Part shown: positions 43,792 to 52,945 of the stretch, piece after piece
Position numbering within the stretch: the first letter of the stretch is position 1
How the letters are laid out: every line of letters starts with the position of its first letter
Source: JACVRW01 sp963814095
GTDB lineage: Bacteria > Actinomycetota > Thermoleophilia > Solirubrobacterales > Thermoleophilaceae
Assembly (NCBI GenBank): GCA_963814095.1
Contig: CAWFBT010000014.1
Span: 62,001-126,000, forward strand
Length of the DNA: 64,000 bases
Direction: 5' to 3'
Made by a program: the position numbers and the translations under genes
Notes under the pieces: model-generated
What the model was told of the DNA's origin: nothing
What the model saw: the letters and a program-made list of their open reading frames with translations, nothing else
Databases searched by the model: none

Positions 43792-44646
43792 ATGCTCAAG
43801 TGGATCCTGCTCGCGGCCGCACTGGTCGCCTTCCCTGCGGCCGCCGAGGCCCGTGACGTCGTCCAGCCGAGCACCATCTCGCGCAGCGCAACCGTTGCCG
43901 GTGGCGCCACGCGGACGCTCGAGCTCTCCTGCCGCACCCCGGCGATCGCCCTCAACGCGACCGCCAGCGGCCTGCCCGCCGGGGCCGCGGTGCGCCGCTC
44001 CTCGCCGGGCGCCGGCGTGCTCGGCTGGAGCCTCGAGCTCGCGGCTGCCGAGAGCGCCGCGCGCCAGCGGCTGAGCGCGTCGGTCCGCTGCCTGCGGCTC
44101 GAGCTGCCTGCGGGAGTCACGGGCGTGAGCCTTGGTGCGGCCACGAAGCGCGCGCCGGGCATCTCGGTCGCCGCCGGCGCGACGAGCCGGGCATCGGTCC
44201 GCTGCGAGCGCGGCTACATCCCCACCGGCTACGGCCTCGACCGCGGTGGCGCGGACGTGCACCTTGCCGAAGCAATCGCCACGGCAAGGGGGTGGAGCTT
44301 CCGGCTGGCGAACTCGGGAGCCGGGGCCGCCCTGGCGAGCGTGAGCGTCCGCTGCACCCGCGCCACGGTCGATGGCCTGCGCCGCGGCGCGGCGGTGAGT
44401 CTGCGCCTCGAGACGCGCCGCGCAAGCTTCACCGACAGCGTCGAGCCAGGGAGGACGCTGCGCCACTCCTGCCGCGCAGGCGAGTTCAGCGTCTCCGCGG
44501 GCGTCAGCCTCGCCCCGGCGGCGGGGATCGCGCTGGAGTCGGCCCAGCCCGCGGGCGCGCGCGGCGGCCTGTGGACCTTCCGCGGCGGCCGCGGGCGCGT
44601 CCAGACCCAGCTGCTCTGCCTCGCGCGCGACTCGGCCTTCCGCTAG
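43792..44646 (+). CDS. Secreted protein with three Cys-paired beta modules, unknown function
   Basis: 284 residues after signal peptide MLKWILLAAALVAFPAAAEA. Three modules of about 75-90 residues each carry one Cys near the start and one near the end (ELSC...SVRC; SVRC...SVRC; RHSC...QLLC) and a central aromatic strand (GWSLELAA, GWSFRLAN, GLWTFRGG), suggesting three disulfide-stabilised beta sandwiches. No family recognised. Confidence 0.7.
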   Translation: MLKWILLAAALVAFPAAAEARDVVQPSTISRSATVAGGATRTLELSCRTPAIALNATASGLPAGAAVRRSSPGAGVLGWSLELAAAESAARQRLSASVRCLRLELPAGVTGVSLGAATKRAPGISVAAGATSRASVRCERGYIPTGYGLDRGGADVHLAEAIATARGWSFRLANSGAGAALASVSVRCTRATVDGLRRGAAVSLRLETRRASFTDSVEPGRTLRHSCRAGEFSVSAGVSLAPAAGIALESAQPAGARGGLWTFRGGRGRVQTQLLCLARDSAFR

Positions 44647-44675
44647 CGCGCGCGGCTTCTCGTAATCTCACGACG

Positions 44676-45851
44676 ATGTCCGCTCTGCTGCGCGAGATCG
44701 TCGAGGAGCTGGCGCCGCTCGAGCGGCGTGCCGGCTCCGAGGCCGAGCGCGAGGCGGCGGACCGGCTCTGCGCACGGCTGACCGCGCTGGGCCTGGCGGC
44801 CCGCGTCGAGGAGGTTCCCTTCCGCGACGGCTACGCCCGCCAGATGCTTCCGCTCGGGGCCGCCGGCGCCGTCACGGGGCTCGTCGCGCTGGCGGGCGGC
44901 GCGCGCCTTCCCGCCGTGCTCGCCGGCACGCTCGGGGCGGGTGCCATCGCCGACGACGCCGCCAACGGCAGGCGTCACTGGCGGCGGCTCGTCACGCGGC
45001 CGCGGACGACGTCCAACGTGCTGGCGGAGACCGGCGACGCGGACGCCGAGCGGACGCTCGTCCTGCTCGCGCACCACGACGCCGCGCCGACGGGTCGCGT
45101 CTTCGACCCCTCGCTCCAGCGCGCCCTGGCGCGCCGCTTCCCGGAGCTCGTCCAGCGCACCAACGAGTCGCTGCCGCTCTGGTGGCCGATCATCGGGGGG
45201 CCCGCGCTCGTCGCGCTCGGCGCGGCCACGGGCCGCCGCGGGCTGCTCGCCGCGGGCACGGCCCTCTCGCTCGTGAACACCGCTCTCGGCGCCGACATCG
45301 CGCGCGACCGGATCGTGCCGGGCGCCAACGACAATCTCTCCGGCGTCGCCGTGCTGGCCGGCATGGCCGAGCGCCTGCTCGCTCGCCCCGTCCAGGGGCT
45401 GCGCGTGCTGCTCTGCTCCTGCGGCGCGGAGGAGGTGTTGCAGGGCGGCATCTACGCCTTCGTCGACACCCACCTGCGCCGGCTCGACCCGGCGAGCACC
45501 TGGGTGCTCAACCTGGACACGGTCGGCTCGCCGCACCTGGTGATGCTGGAGGGTGAGGGCGTGCTCGGGATCGAGGACTACACCGACCCGTCCTTTCGCG
45601 ACCTGATCGCCGCGACGGCGCTGGACGCCGGGGTGCCGCTCATCCGCGGCCAGCGCGCGCGCTCGAGCACCGACAGCGTGATCCCGAGCCGCGCCGGCTA
45701 CGCCACCGCCACGCTCACCTCGTTCGAGCCGGACACGAAGCTGCTCTCGAACTACCACCTGCCGAGCGACACGCCCGAGAACCTCGACTTCGGCACGGTC
45801 CGCGAGGCGCTCGACGTGACCGAGGCGCTCGCCCGCCGGCTCGCCGCCTAG
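44676..45851 (+). CDS. M28-family zinc aminopeptidase
   Basis: 391 residues. Zinc ligands of the M28 fold: HHD (133-135) in VLLAHHDAAP, ND in PGANDNLSGVAVLAG, EE in CGAEEVLQGG, the Asp of NLDTVG and the His of YHLPSDTPENLD. Two hydrophobic segments (55-90 and ~175-195) interrupt the fold and could anchor it in the membrane. ATG 44676; the upstream in-frame stretch belongs to another frame of the previous gene. Confidence 0.85.
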   Translation: MSALLREIVEELAPLERRAGSEAEREAADRLCARLTALGLAARVEEVPFRDGYARQMLPLGAAGAVTGLVALAGGARLPAVLAGTLGAGAIADDAANGRRHWRRLVTRPRTTSNVLAETGDADAERTLVLLAHHDAAPTGRVFDPSLQRALARRFPELVQRTNESLPLWWPIIGGPALVALGAATGRRGLLAAGTALSLVNTALGADIARDRIVPGANDNLSGVAVLAGMAERLLARPVQGLRVLLCSCGAEEVLQGGIYAFVDTHLRRLDPASTWVLNLDTVGSPHLVMLEGEGVLGIEDYTDPSFRDLIAATALDAGVPLIRGQRARSSTDSVIPSRAGYATATLTSFEPDTKLLSNYHLPSDTPENLDFGTVREALDVTEALARRLAA

Positions 45852-46885
45852 CGAGCCTCGCCGGCAAGCCCGGGCCAGCTCGCGATCGGGTCGGTCGAGC
45901 GAACGACGTTCATGCCGGCCTCGCGATAGCGCTCGAAGGCCGCGTTCGCCTCGTCCGTGTAGTCGACGACGCCCGGCACGACCACCGGCGAGGTGCAGTC
46001 CTCGAGCAGGTACGTGCGCTCGGCGAGCCTGTGCTCCTGGACGTCGCCGTCCTCGAGCAGGTCGTCGATCGTCCAGGCGAGGCAGTGGCTCTTGGCCTGA
46101 CCCGCGACGATCACGACGTCGAACTCGAGCAGCCGCTCGATCAGTGCGCGGTTCTTCCCCTCGAGCAGCTCGCCGTCCGGTCCCTCGGTCACCTCGGGGC
46201 CGAGCATCGAGTAGTGCTCGGTCAGGCGGTTCTCGCCCTTCACCTGGAAGGCCGGGCTCGACAGGCGCGCCACGCCGTGGAAGAAGATCGCCTCCTCGAT
46301 GGCCGCCACCAGCGCGTGGCCGATGCCCCCGAGCAGCGCGTGGTAGGGCCAGATCGTGAGGTCGTACTTGCCGCCCGCGGCGAGCCGCCGGGTGTAGTGG
46401 CTCAGGTGGCGCTCGGCGTAGTCGAGCTCGATTCCGAGCGCGCCGGCCACGGCAGGGTTCACGCGCCAGCGCCCGGCCGCAACGTCGTCCGCGCTGATCA
46501 GGGTGTACGGCGAGGGATGCTCACCCTGCTCGTCGACCAGCCAGATCGCGTGGAAGATCTGCATCGCGTGGTGCGTGTCGAGGCTCGGGAAGACCTGGGT
46601 GATCGTGCCGAGGTTGCGGTAGATGAACTCGCACAGCCGGCGGTTGTCGTCGACCGCGCCGTTGCCGGAGCGGCCCGCCACGAACAGCTCGAAGTCCGGG
46701 ATGCAGAACGTGTTCTGGACGTCCACGGCCAGCAGGCAGACACGCCGCGCGTCCTCCGCGGCGGGGCGGACACCGTGCTCGGCCGCCCACGCCGGCGCCT
46801 CGCGGGCGCGCTCCTCGTAGGGCACGCGCCAGACCTCGCCGACGCGGCTCGGGTCGAAATGTGCCGGCAGCGGCAGGTCCTGCAT
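45848..46885 (-). CDS. Isochorismatase-family cysteine hydrolase (large)
   Basis: 345 residues, longer than usual nicotinamidases (about 200). The Asp of LLAVDVQNTFC and the nucleophile Cys of AGQAKSHCLAWTIDDLL (in SHCLAWT) are typical, and a His pair (FPSLDTHHAMQIFHAIW) supplies a metal site. The insert between these motifs is large. It may hydrolyse nicotinamide, a carbamoyl amide or another amide. Ends convergent with the M28 gene, overlapping 4 nt. Confidence 0.85.
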   Translation of the reverse strand: MQDLPLPAHFDPSRVGEVWRVPYEERAREAPAWAAEHGVRPAAEDARRVCLLAVDVQNTFCIPDFELFVAGRSGNGAVDDNRRLCEFIYRNLGTITQVFPSLDTHHAMQIFHAIWLVDEQGEHPSPYTLISADDVAAGRWRVNPAVAGALGIELDYAERHLSHYTRRLAAGGKYDLTIWPYHALLGGIGHALVAAIEEAIFFHGVARLSSPAFQVKGENRLTEHYSMLGPEVTEGPDGELLEGKNRALIERLLEFDVVIVAGQAKSHCLAWTIDDLLEDGDVQEHRLAERTYLLEDCTSPVVVPGVVDYTDEANAAFERYREAGMNVVRSTDPIASWPGLAGEAR

Positions 46886-46909
46886 GGCGCGGCCGAGTCT
46901 AGGTGCCGC

Positions 46910-47896
46910 TCAGACCCGCGCTCCCCTGAGCTCGGGCAGCACCTGGGCGCCGTAGACCTGCAGGGCGCGCAGCGGATCGCTGCCGGAGGCGTTCTGGACG
47001 CACACGATCGTCGCGCCGAGCGACTCGACCTCACGCAGCCGCTCCACGTGCAGCTCAGGGTCGCTGCCGATGATGTACGACTCCTTGAACTCGTCGTCCG
47101 AGACCTCGCGCTCCGCGTTCTCGTACATCGCCTGCGGGTCGTGCCAGTCGTCCGTGAAGTACTCCTGCGGCTGAGTCGCCTTCCATACGCGCGCGCCCTC
47201 GAGCGCGGCCTCGTCGTCCTCCGCCCAGGACATCCCGGTCTGCAGGATGATCTCGCCAGGCTCCTTGCCGGCTTCATCGCACGCCTCGCTATAGGCCTCG
47301 ATCAGCCCCGGCGCGGAGTCGGGATCGGCGAGCGTCCAGAGCCCGTCCCCGAGGCGCGCCGCAACCCCGGCGGCGTCGGGCCCGAACGCCGACACATAGA
47401 CGGGAACGCGGCGCTCGGGGCGGGTGTGCAGGTAGGCGCCCTTCGTCCGGAAGAAGTCACCCTCGTGGTCGACGCGCTCGCCGTCGAGGAGCCGGCCGAT
47501 GATCTCGAGCGCCTCCTCCATACGGCGTACCTGCTCGCCCGTGTCCGGCCAGTCCATGCCGGCCGGGGACTCGTTGAGCGACTCGCCGGAGCCGATCCCC
47601 AGGAAGGCGCGCCCGGGATTCAGCTCCTCGAGCGTCGCGCCGAACTGGGCCACCACCGCCGGGTGGTAGCGGTGCACGGGCGCCGTGACGCCGGTGCCGA
47701 CCTCGATGCCGCCCGTGGCGTGGCCGATCGCGCCGAGCAGCGTCCAGGCTTGACCCGACTCGCCCGGCTCCCACCAGGGCTGAAAGTGATCGCTGACGTT
47801 GATCCCGTCGAAGCCGGCCCGTTCCGCCTCGATTGCCTGATCGACCAGCTCGCTCGGCCGGAACTGCTCGGTGGCGAGTTGAACCCAGTAGCGCAT
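46910..47896 (-). CDS. F420-dependent LLM oxidoreductase (Fgd/TIGR03557-like)
   Basis: 328 residues: INVSDHFQPWWEPGESGQ, IGHATGGIEVGTGVTAPVHR, NPGRAFLGIGSGESLNESP, VPVYVSAFGPDAAGVAARLG. These match actinobacterial F420-dependent dehydrogenases close to glucose-6-phosphate dehydrogenase Fgd. It is 24 nt upstream of the cysteine hydrolase on the same strand. It implies that the host makes coenzyme F420. Confidence 0.87.
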   Translation of the reverse strand: MRYWVQLATEQFRPSELVDQAIEAERAGFDGINVSDHFQPWWEPGESGQAWTLLGAIGHATGGIEVGTGVTAPVHRYHPAVVAQFGATLEELNPGRAFLGIGSGESLNESPAGMDWPDTGEQVRRMEEALEIIGRLLDGERVDHEGDFFRTKGAYLHTRPERRVPVYVSAFGPDAAGVAARLGDGLWTLADPDSAPGLIEAYSEACDEAGKEPGEIILQTGMSWAEDDEAALEGARVWKATQPQEYFTDDWHDPQAMYENAEREVSDDEFKESYIIGSDPELHVERLREVESLGATIVCVQNASGSDPLRALQVYGAQVLPELRGARV

Positions 47897-47926
47897 TGCG
47901 AGCGGGTACCCGGGTAGGGAGGCCGC

Positions 47927-48040
47927 ATGCAGCTCGAGACACCGCAGCCGACACCTCCCGGGCCGGCCCCGCCCGGCCAGCCGCCCACACCGGAGCCGCC
48001 GGACCCGGATCCCGACCCTGTGCCGCCGCCGCAGATCTAG
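47927..48040 (+). CDS. Proline-rich micro-protein
   Basis: 37 residues, almost half proline with acidic pairs (PTPEPPDPDPDPVPPP). ATG 47927 has GGGAGG about 6 nt upstream. It overlaps the end of the convergent flavoprotein gene by 4 nt. Low-complexity GC-rich sequence can mimic coding, so this is tentative. Confidence 0.35.
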   Translation: MQLETPQPTPPGPAPPGQPPTPEPPDPDPDPVPPPQI

Positions 48041-48642
48041 GAGGGCGGCGCCGGCAGCGGCTGCGCGGCCAGCGCCCGCGCCACCGTGAGCAGGTTCAGG
48101 GCCGCCGTCTCGCCGGTCGTCTTAGACCAGTCGTGCCCGTGATCGGTGTCGAGGTAGCTCGGCCCTGGGCCCGGTCCCATGTTCCAGTAGGTCCATGCCT
48201 GTGCCGGCACGGTGTAGCCGATGTCGATGAGCCCGCCGGCGATCTCGCTGATCACGTGGTGTGCGCCGTCCTCGTTGCCGGTCACCACCACGCCCGCCAC
48301 CCGGTTGTAGGCGACCGGCCGGCCCTCGTCGTCCGTCTCGGACAGCATCGCGTCCATCCGCTCGAGCGCGCGCTGGGACACGCTCGACGGGCGGCCGAGC
48401 CAGGTGGGGGTGGCGAACACCAGGATCTCGCTCGCGAGGATGCGCTCGCGCACGCCCGGCCAGTCGTCGCCGGGCCCCTCGTCGGAGCGCACGCCGGGCT
48501 TGATGTTCAGGTCGACGAGCCGGATCTCCTCGGTCTCGACTCCCTCCGTCTCGAGCCGCTCGGTCACGACCCGCGCGAGCGCCTCCGTGTTCGACACCGT
48601 CGGTGACGGCTTGAGCGTGCAGTTGAGGACGAGTGCCTTCAC
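48037..48642 (-). CDS. Flavodoxin-like NADPH-dependent FMN reductase
   Basis: 201 residues with a flavodoxin fold: ALVLNCTLKPSPTVSNTEAL (FMN phosphate loop), ILASEILVFATPTWLGRPSS, VAGVVVTGNEDGAHHVISE. Likely reduces quinones, azo compounds or FMN. The tail (LNLLTVARALAAQPLPAPPS) is short and Pro-rich. Confidence 0.87.
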   Translation of the reverse strand: MKALVLNCTLKPSPTVSNTEALARVVTERLETEGVETEEIRLVDLNIKPGVRSDEGPGDDWPGVRERILASEILVFATPTWLGRPSSVSQRALERMDAMLSETDDEGRPVAYNRVAGVVVTGNEDGAHHVISEIAGGLIDIGYTVPAQAWTYWNMGPGPGPSYLDTDHGHDWSKTTGETAALNLLTVARALAAQPLPAPPS

Positions 48643-48677
48643 GGCCGCCGCCTACCCGCGCCCGCCGCTCGGAACCG

Positions 48678-49517
48678 TCATGGCAGGCGACCGATGAGCC
48701 GCGCGGTGATGGCGGTCGCGAGCCGCAGCTGGCCGGCGGCCGTGGGCGGAGGCCCATCCGGGAGGAGCTCCCGTAGCCGCGCTGCACGCTCCGGTGCGGT
48801 CTCGGCAGCCACGTCGAGGCCGGCCTTCGCGACCGTTCGCACGACCGCCGGCTCGACGCTCAACAGCAGCTCGAACTCGCGCTCATCGTCCGGGCCCGAA
48901 CGGCGCAGCGGCGGCTCCCAGGCGAGCAGGCACGCGCCGTGCTCGGGGGCGTCGCACACGAGCGCCCACTCGCGCAGCGTCGGGTGCGCACGCGCCACCG
49001 GCACCTCCAGCGGCGCCCCGCGCGGGCTCCGCAGACGCTCGAAGTCCGCCAGCACGGCGCATCCTGCGGCGCCGCGCGCAAGCTCGCGCCAGCGTCGCTC
49101 GCTCTGGCGGTAGAAGCGCTCACGCTGGAAGGAGCCGAGCAGCACGGGCGCCTCGGCGCGCGCGCAGCTCTCGTCCTCGACCGCGCGGGTGAGCTCGATC
49201 AGGTGACGCTTGCGCACCCTGACCGGCTGCAGATCCGGGCGGCTCTCGCGCAGGCGCGCGAACATCGAGCGAACGGGGGTCGGGGCCGCACGGGCCCGTT
49301 CGATCGCGACCGGCAGTGCAAACCCGCGCTCGCGCTCGGCGAGCACCCGTTGGATCTGCTCGACGTCCTCCGCCGTGAAGCGGCGGTGCCCGCTCGGTTC
49401 GCGGCGCGGCGTCGGGAAGCCGAAGCGGCGCTCCCACGCGCGCAGCGCCGCCTCGCCCACGCCGGTAGCGCGGACCACGTCGCCGATGCTCAGCTCGCCT
49501 GTCGATGACTTGGACAT
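48678..49517 (-). CDS. MerR-family regulator with DICT sensory domain
   Basis: 279 residues. The winged helix is at the N-terminus (LSIGDVVRATGVGEAALRAW, ERRFGFPTPRREPSGHRRF). The rest resembles the DICT sensor found in light- or stress-related regulators (HLIELTRAVEDESCARAEAP, VLLGSFQRERFYR). ATG 49517 chosen, since earlier codons run through the promoter. It diverges from the SRPBCC gene, with a 14-bp palindrome between. Confidence 0.82.
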   Translation of the reverse strand: MSKSSTGELSIGDVVRATGVGEAALRAWERRFGFPTPRREPSGHRRFTAEDVEQIQRVLAERERGFALPVAIERARAAPTPVRSMFARLRESRPDLQPVRVRKRHLIELTRAVEDESCARAEAPVLLGSFQRERFYRQSERRWRELARGAAGCAVLADFERLRSPRGAPLEVPVARAHPTLREWALVCDAPEHGACLLAWEPPLRRSGPDDEREFELLLSVEPAVVRTVAKAGLDVAAETAPERAARLRELLPDGPPPTAAGQLRLATAITARLIGRLP

Positions 49518-49542
49518 GAGATCCAGGTTTTCCTCTACAGGG

Positions 49543-49556
49543 TCCGGGTACCCGGA
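49543..49556. promoter_or_regulatory. 14-bp perfect palindrome in MerR/SRPBCC divergent promoter
   Basis: TCCGGGTACCCGGA is perfectly self-complementary. It sits 26 bp before the MerR start and 32 bp before the SRPBCC start, the expected position for an operator of the divergent MerR-type protein. Confidence 0.6.
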
Positions 49557-49587
49557 AAGCTCGCAAACGCAACAGACGGAGGCAGAC

Positions 49588-50052
49588 ATGTCCACGATCG
49601 AGCAGTCGATCGAGATCGATGCGCCCCTCGACAACGTCTACAACCAGTGGACCCAGTTCGAGGAGTTTCCCCAGTTCATGGAGGGCGTCGAGGAGATTCG
49701 CCAGCTGGACGACACCCATCTGCATTGGGTGGCGGAGTTCGGCGGCACGCGTCACGAGTGGGACGCCGAGATCACCGAGCAGAAGCCCGACGAGCGCGTC
49801 GCCTGGCGCAACACCGACGGCAAGGACAACGCCGGCGTCGTGACCTTCCACCGCATCGATGACGACACGACGCGCGTCATGGTGCAGATGGACTTCGTGC
49901 CCGAGGGCGTCAAGGAGAAGATTGGCGACGCGATCGGCGCACCCGATCGGCGGGTGAAGGGCGACCTCGAACGCTTCAAGGAGCTGATCGAGTCGCGCGG
50001 CGCGAGCGATGGCTGGCGCGGCGAGGTCAAGCGACCCGACGAGGCGGCCTGA
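49588..50052 (+). CDS. SRPBCC (polyketide cyclase/START-like) protein
   Basis: 154 residues with a helix-grip fold: IEQSIEIDAPLDNVYNQWTQ, FPQFMEGVEEIRQLDD, HEWDAEITEQKPDERVAWRN, FVPEGVKEKIGDAIG. Members bind hydrophobic ligands; this subtype (CoxG/YfaP-like, 'cyclase/dehydrase') is often stress-linked. Good GGAGG site 6 nt before ATG. First gene of a short operon with a Tudor-like protein and an SDR. Confidence 0.87.
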   Translation: MSTIEQSIEIDAPLDNVYNQWTQFEEFPQFMEGVEEIRQLDDTHLHWVAEFGGTRHEWDAEITEQKPDERVAWRNTDGKDNAGVVTFHRIDDDTTRVMVQMDFVPEGVKEKIGDAIGAPDRRVKGDLERFKELIESRGASDGWRGEVKRPDEAA

Positions 50053-50057
50053 GACCG

Positions 50058-50261
50058 ATGGCTAAGACGTGGAAGGCCGGCGACAGGGTCAGCTGGAACA
50101 CGTCGCAGGGGAAGACCCACGGCGAGGTCAAGCGGAAGCTCACGTCCGACACGCACGTGAAGGGTCAGAAGATCACGGCCTCGGACGACGATCCGCGCTA
50201 CCTGGTCGTGAGCGACAAGACCGGTGAGGAAGCGGCTCACAAGGCGGAGGCACTCGAATGA
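50058..50261 (+). CDS. DUF2945/HVA1 Tudor-like small protein
   Basis: 67 residues: WKAGDRVSWNTSQGKTHGEV, DDDPRYLVVSDKTGEEAAHK. This is the DUF2945 (hypervirulence-associated, Tudor-like) family, common in stress operons, function unknown. Its stop overlaps the next ATG (ATGA at 50258-50261). Confidence 0.88.
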   Translation: MAKTWKAGDRVSWNTSQGKTHGEVKRKLTSDTHVKGQKITASDDDPRYLVVSDKTGEEAAHKAEALE

Positions 50262-51022
50262 AGCTGTCGGAATGCACCTGTCTCGTCACCGGGGCGAGCA
50301 GAGGCATAGGTCGGGCCCTCGCAGAGGAGCTGTCGGAGCGTGGCGCGCGCGTGCTTGCGGCAACGCGGGACGGCGCGCACGCTCCGGCGGGTCCGGCGAT
50401 CGAGCCGGTCGCGCTGGACCTGAGCACGCGCGAGACGATCGACTCCGGCTTGGACCAGCTCGGTAGCCGCCTGCGTGAGGTCGACGTGCTCGTCAACAAC
50501 GCCGGCTCGTTCACCGCCGGGCAGCTCGAGACGCAGGAGCTCGGCGAGATCTACGAACTGCTCCAGGTGAATCTCACCGGGCTGATCCATGTGACCAGCC
50601 GCGTGCTGCCGCTCATGCTGGCGCGCGATTCCGGGAAGATCGTCAACCACTCGAGCTTCGTCGCCTACGTGCACTTCCCGGGCCTGAGCACGTACGCCGC
50701 GTCGAAGGCCGGCGTGACGGCGTTCACGGAATGCCTGCGGCGCGAGCTCGAGGACACACGCGTGAACACGCTCGAGATCGTCACCGGCGGCGTGGACACA
50801 GAGATGCTGCAGGGGGCCGCCGAGGATCTCGACGAGCACACCGACCCGTCCGGCTGGCAGTGGATGGAACCGGACGACTGGGCCGCGCAGATCGCCGACG
50901 CGATCGAGCAGGACAAGCAGACCCTCCAGCCGCCGGGCAAGGCGCGGATCGGCAAGACGATGGCCTCACTGCCCGCCTTCGTGCTCGACACCCTGAGCGA
51001 GCGCGGCTTCGAGCGCAGGTAG
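50258..51022 (+). CDS. SDR-family oxidoreductase
   Basis: 254 residues, classical short-chain dehydrogenase. NAD(P) loop TGASRGIGRALAEEL, NNAG in DVLVNNAGSFTAG, catalytic Ser in IVNHSSFVAY and Tyr-Lys in YAASKAGVTAF are all present. The Arg after the Gly loop suggests NADPH. Substrate unknown; co-expressed with the SRPBCC and Tudor-like proteins. Confidence 0.9.
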   Translation: MKLSECTCLVTGASRGIGRALAEELSERGARVLAATRDGAHAPAGPAIEPVALDLSTRETIDSGLDQLGSRLREVDVLVNNAGSFTAGQLETQELGEIYELLQVNLTGLIHVTSRVLPLMLARDSGKIVNHSSFVAYVHFPGLSTYAASKAGVTAFTECLRRELEDTRVNTLEIVTGGVDTEMLQGAAEDLDEHTDPSGWQWMEPDDWAAQIADAIEQDKQTLQPPGKARIGKTMASLPAFVLDTLSERGFERR

Positions 51023-51082
51023 GTCGCCGGCCCGGAGCGCGGGCCCGAGCAGTTCACGGGACGAACCCGCTGATCCGTCCGT

Positions 51083-52945
51083 TCAACCGCGCGACCTGGC
51101 CTGATCGAGCTGGTTGGCCGCCGTGATCAGCCCGATGTGGCTGAACGCCTGCGGGAAGTTGCCGAGGAGCTCGCCGTTCTCCGTGTCGATCTCCTCGGCG
51201 ATCAGCCCGACGTCGTTCGCGCACGAGACGAGCTGGTCGAACAGCGACTCGGCGCGTTCGAGCTCGCCCGCGAGCGCGAGGCCCGACACGAGCCAGAACG
51301 TGCAGATCACGAACGTGCCCTCCTCGCCTTCGAGCCCGTCTGCGTTCAGTCCCTCCTGGTTGCGGTAGCGGAGCACGAGGCCGTCCTCCGTGAGCTCGTC
51401 GGCAATCGCGTCGATCGTCGAGCGCATGCGCGGGTCGCCCGCGGGCAGGAACCCGACCAGCGGCATGAGCAGCTGCGCCGCGTCGAGGTCGTCCGAGCCG
51501 AACGACTGGCAGAACGCCTGGCGCTCCTCGCTCCAGCCCTGCTCGAGCACGGCCGCGCGGATCTCGTCGCGCGCCGCCGTCCACTCGTCCACGCGCGCGA
51601 ACTCCCCAAGCTGCGGCGCGAGCTCGACCGCACGGTCGAGCGCCGTCCAGCACAGCACCTTCGAGGAGAGATGGTGACGCGGCTCGCCGCGCATCTCCCA
51701 CATTCCCTGGTCCTTCTCGCGCCAGCGCAGCGCGGCCGTGTCGGCGAGCTCGGCGCTGAAGCGCTGGATCTCGGGGTGCAGGTCGCCGAGCTTGTCGCGG
51801 TACAGGTGGAGCGAGTTGAGCAGCTCGCCGTACACGTCGAGTTGCGTCTGTGTCCAGGCCCCGTTGCCGACGCGCACCGGACGCGAGTCGCGCCAGCCAC
51901 GCAGGTGCGGCAGCTCACGCTCGGACAGGTCGTGCTCGCCGCCGATGCCGTACATGATCTGCAGCGAGCTCTCCCGCGAGGCGGCGCCGCCGGCGGAGCT
52001 CGTCATGAACGAGACGAAGTCGACGGCCTCCTCGGGACAGGCCCCGATATAGAGCGCCTCCAGCGTCAGGCTCGCGTCCCTGATCCACGCGAAGCGATAG
52101 TCCCAGTTGCGCTCGCCGCCGACCGTCTCCGGAAGCGAGGTGGTGGGTGCGGCGACGATCGCGCCAGTCGGCGCGTACGTGAGCCCCTTCAGGACGCGCG
52201 CGCTGAATCGAACGAGGTCGCGGTGGGGGCCGTCGTAGATGTCGTGCTCGGCCTCCCACGACCGCCACGCCTCGATGGTGTCCTCGATGCGGGCGCGCAG
52301 GCGCTCCGGAGGGATCGGCGCCGGCCGCGGGCCCTCCACGGCGGTCCAGTGCAGGCTGAACGCCGCCTCATCGCCGGCCGCGAGCCGGAACGACGCTCGC
52401 ATAGCGTCGTCCGCGACGCTGACGGCGCGGTCGGAGCGCACGCCGATCTGGTTCGGGCCCCCGAAGGTGCGCGCGCCGTCTTCGGTCACGCGAATCAGTG
52501 GCCGCACCAGTCCGTACTCCGGCCGGGGCGCGAGCGTCATCTCCATCTCCACGTCGCCCTCGACGCCCTCGACGAGCCGCGCCAGCTGATGCGGCGCGTG
52601 CCGGCCGACGGCATGGCCGCGCTGGTCCTCCTGGAAGCACATCGCATCCGTCACGCGCACGGCACCGGTGGCGGTGCGGAAGGTCGTCTCGAGAACGAGC
52701 GTCCCCGGCAGGTAGCGCCGCTCGGCCTCGTAGCCGGCATCACTCGGCGCGATCTGCCAGTGCCCGGCGTCGGGGTCGAGGAGGCGCGCGAACAGCGCCG
52801 CGCTGTCGAAGCGCGGCAGGCAGAGCCAGTCGATCGACCCGTCGCGACCTACGAGCGCGGCGGAGTGGCAGTCCGAGAGCAAGGCGTACTCGGCGACCGG
52901 GAGGTAACCGTTGGTCCGCTGCAAGGCGCGCCGTACCGAGCTCAA
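51083..52945 (-). CDS. Glycoside hydrolase family 15 (glucoamylase/trehalase-like)
   Basis: About 620 residues. N-terminal super-sandwich (YALLSDCHSAALVGRDGSID, WLCLPRFDSAALFARLL) and (alpha/alpha)6 barrel: LPETVGGERNWDYRFAWIRD, IGGEHDLSERELPHLRGWRD, AEEIDTENGELLGNFPQAFS, with the catalytic Glu residues of GH15. Cytoplasmic, without signal peptide. Start is TTG 52945, overlapping the LAL gene stop (TTGA), or TTG 52924; no ATG or GTG fits. Actinobacterial relatives cleave trehalose or alpha-glucans. Confidence 0.87.
   Translation of the reverse strand: MSSVRRALQRTNGYLPVAEYALLSDCHSAALVGRDGSIDWLCLPRFDSAALFARLLDPDAGHWQIAPSDAGYEAERRYLPGTLVLETTFRTATGAVRVTDAMCFQEDQRGHAVGRHAPHQLARLVEGVEGDVEMEMTLAPRPEYGLVRPLIRVTEDGARTFGGPNQIGVRSDRAVSVADDAMRASFRLAAGDEAAFSLHWTAVEGPRPAPIPPERLRARIEDTIEAWRSWEAEHDIYDGPHRDLVRFSARVLKGLTYAPTGAIVAAPTTSLPETVGGERNWDYRFAWIRDASLTLEALYIGACPEEAVDFVSFMTSSAGGAASRESSLQIMYGIGGEHDLSERELPHLRGWRDSRPVRVGNGAWTQTQLDVYGELLNSLHLYRDKLGDLHPEIQRFSAELADTAALRWREKDQGMWEMRGEPRHHLSSKVLCWTALDRAVELAPQLGEFARVDEWTAARDEIRAAVLEQGWSEERQAFCQSFGSDDLDAAQLLMPLVGFLPAGDPRMRSTIDAIADELTEDGLVLRYRNQEGLNADGLEGEEGTFVICTFWLVSGLALAGELERAESLFDQLVSCANDVGLIAEEIDTENGELLGNFPQAFSHIGLITAANQLDQARSRG

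Noticed and set aside
43503..43856. Poly-proline open frame on the plus strand
   Set aside because: It is the complement of the poly-glycine segment of the TIM44-like gene.
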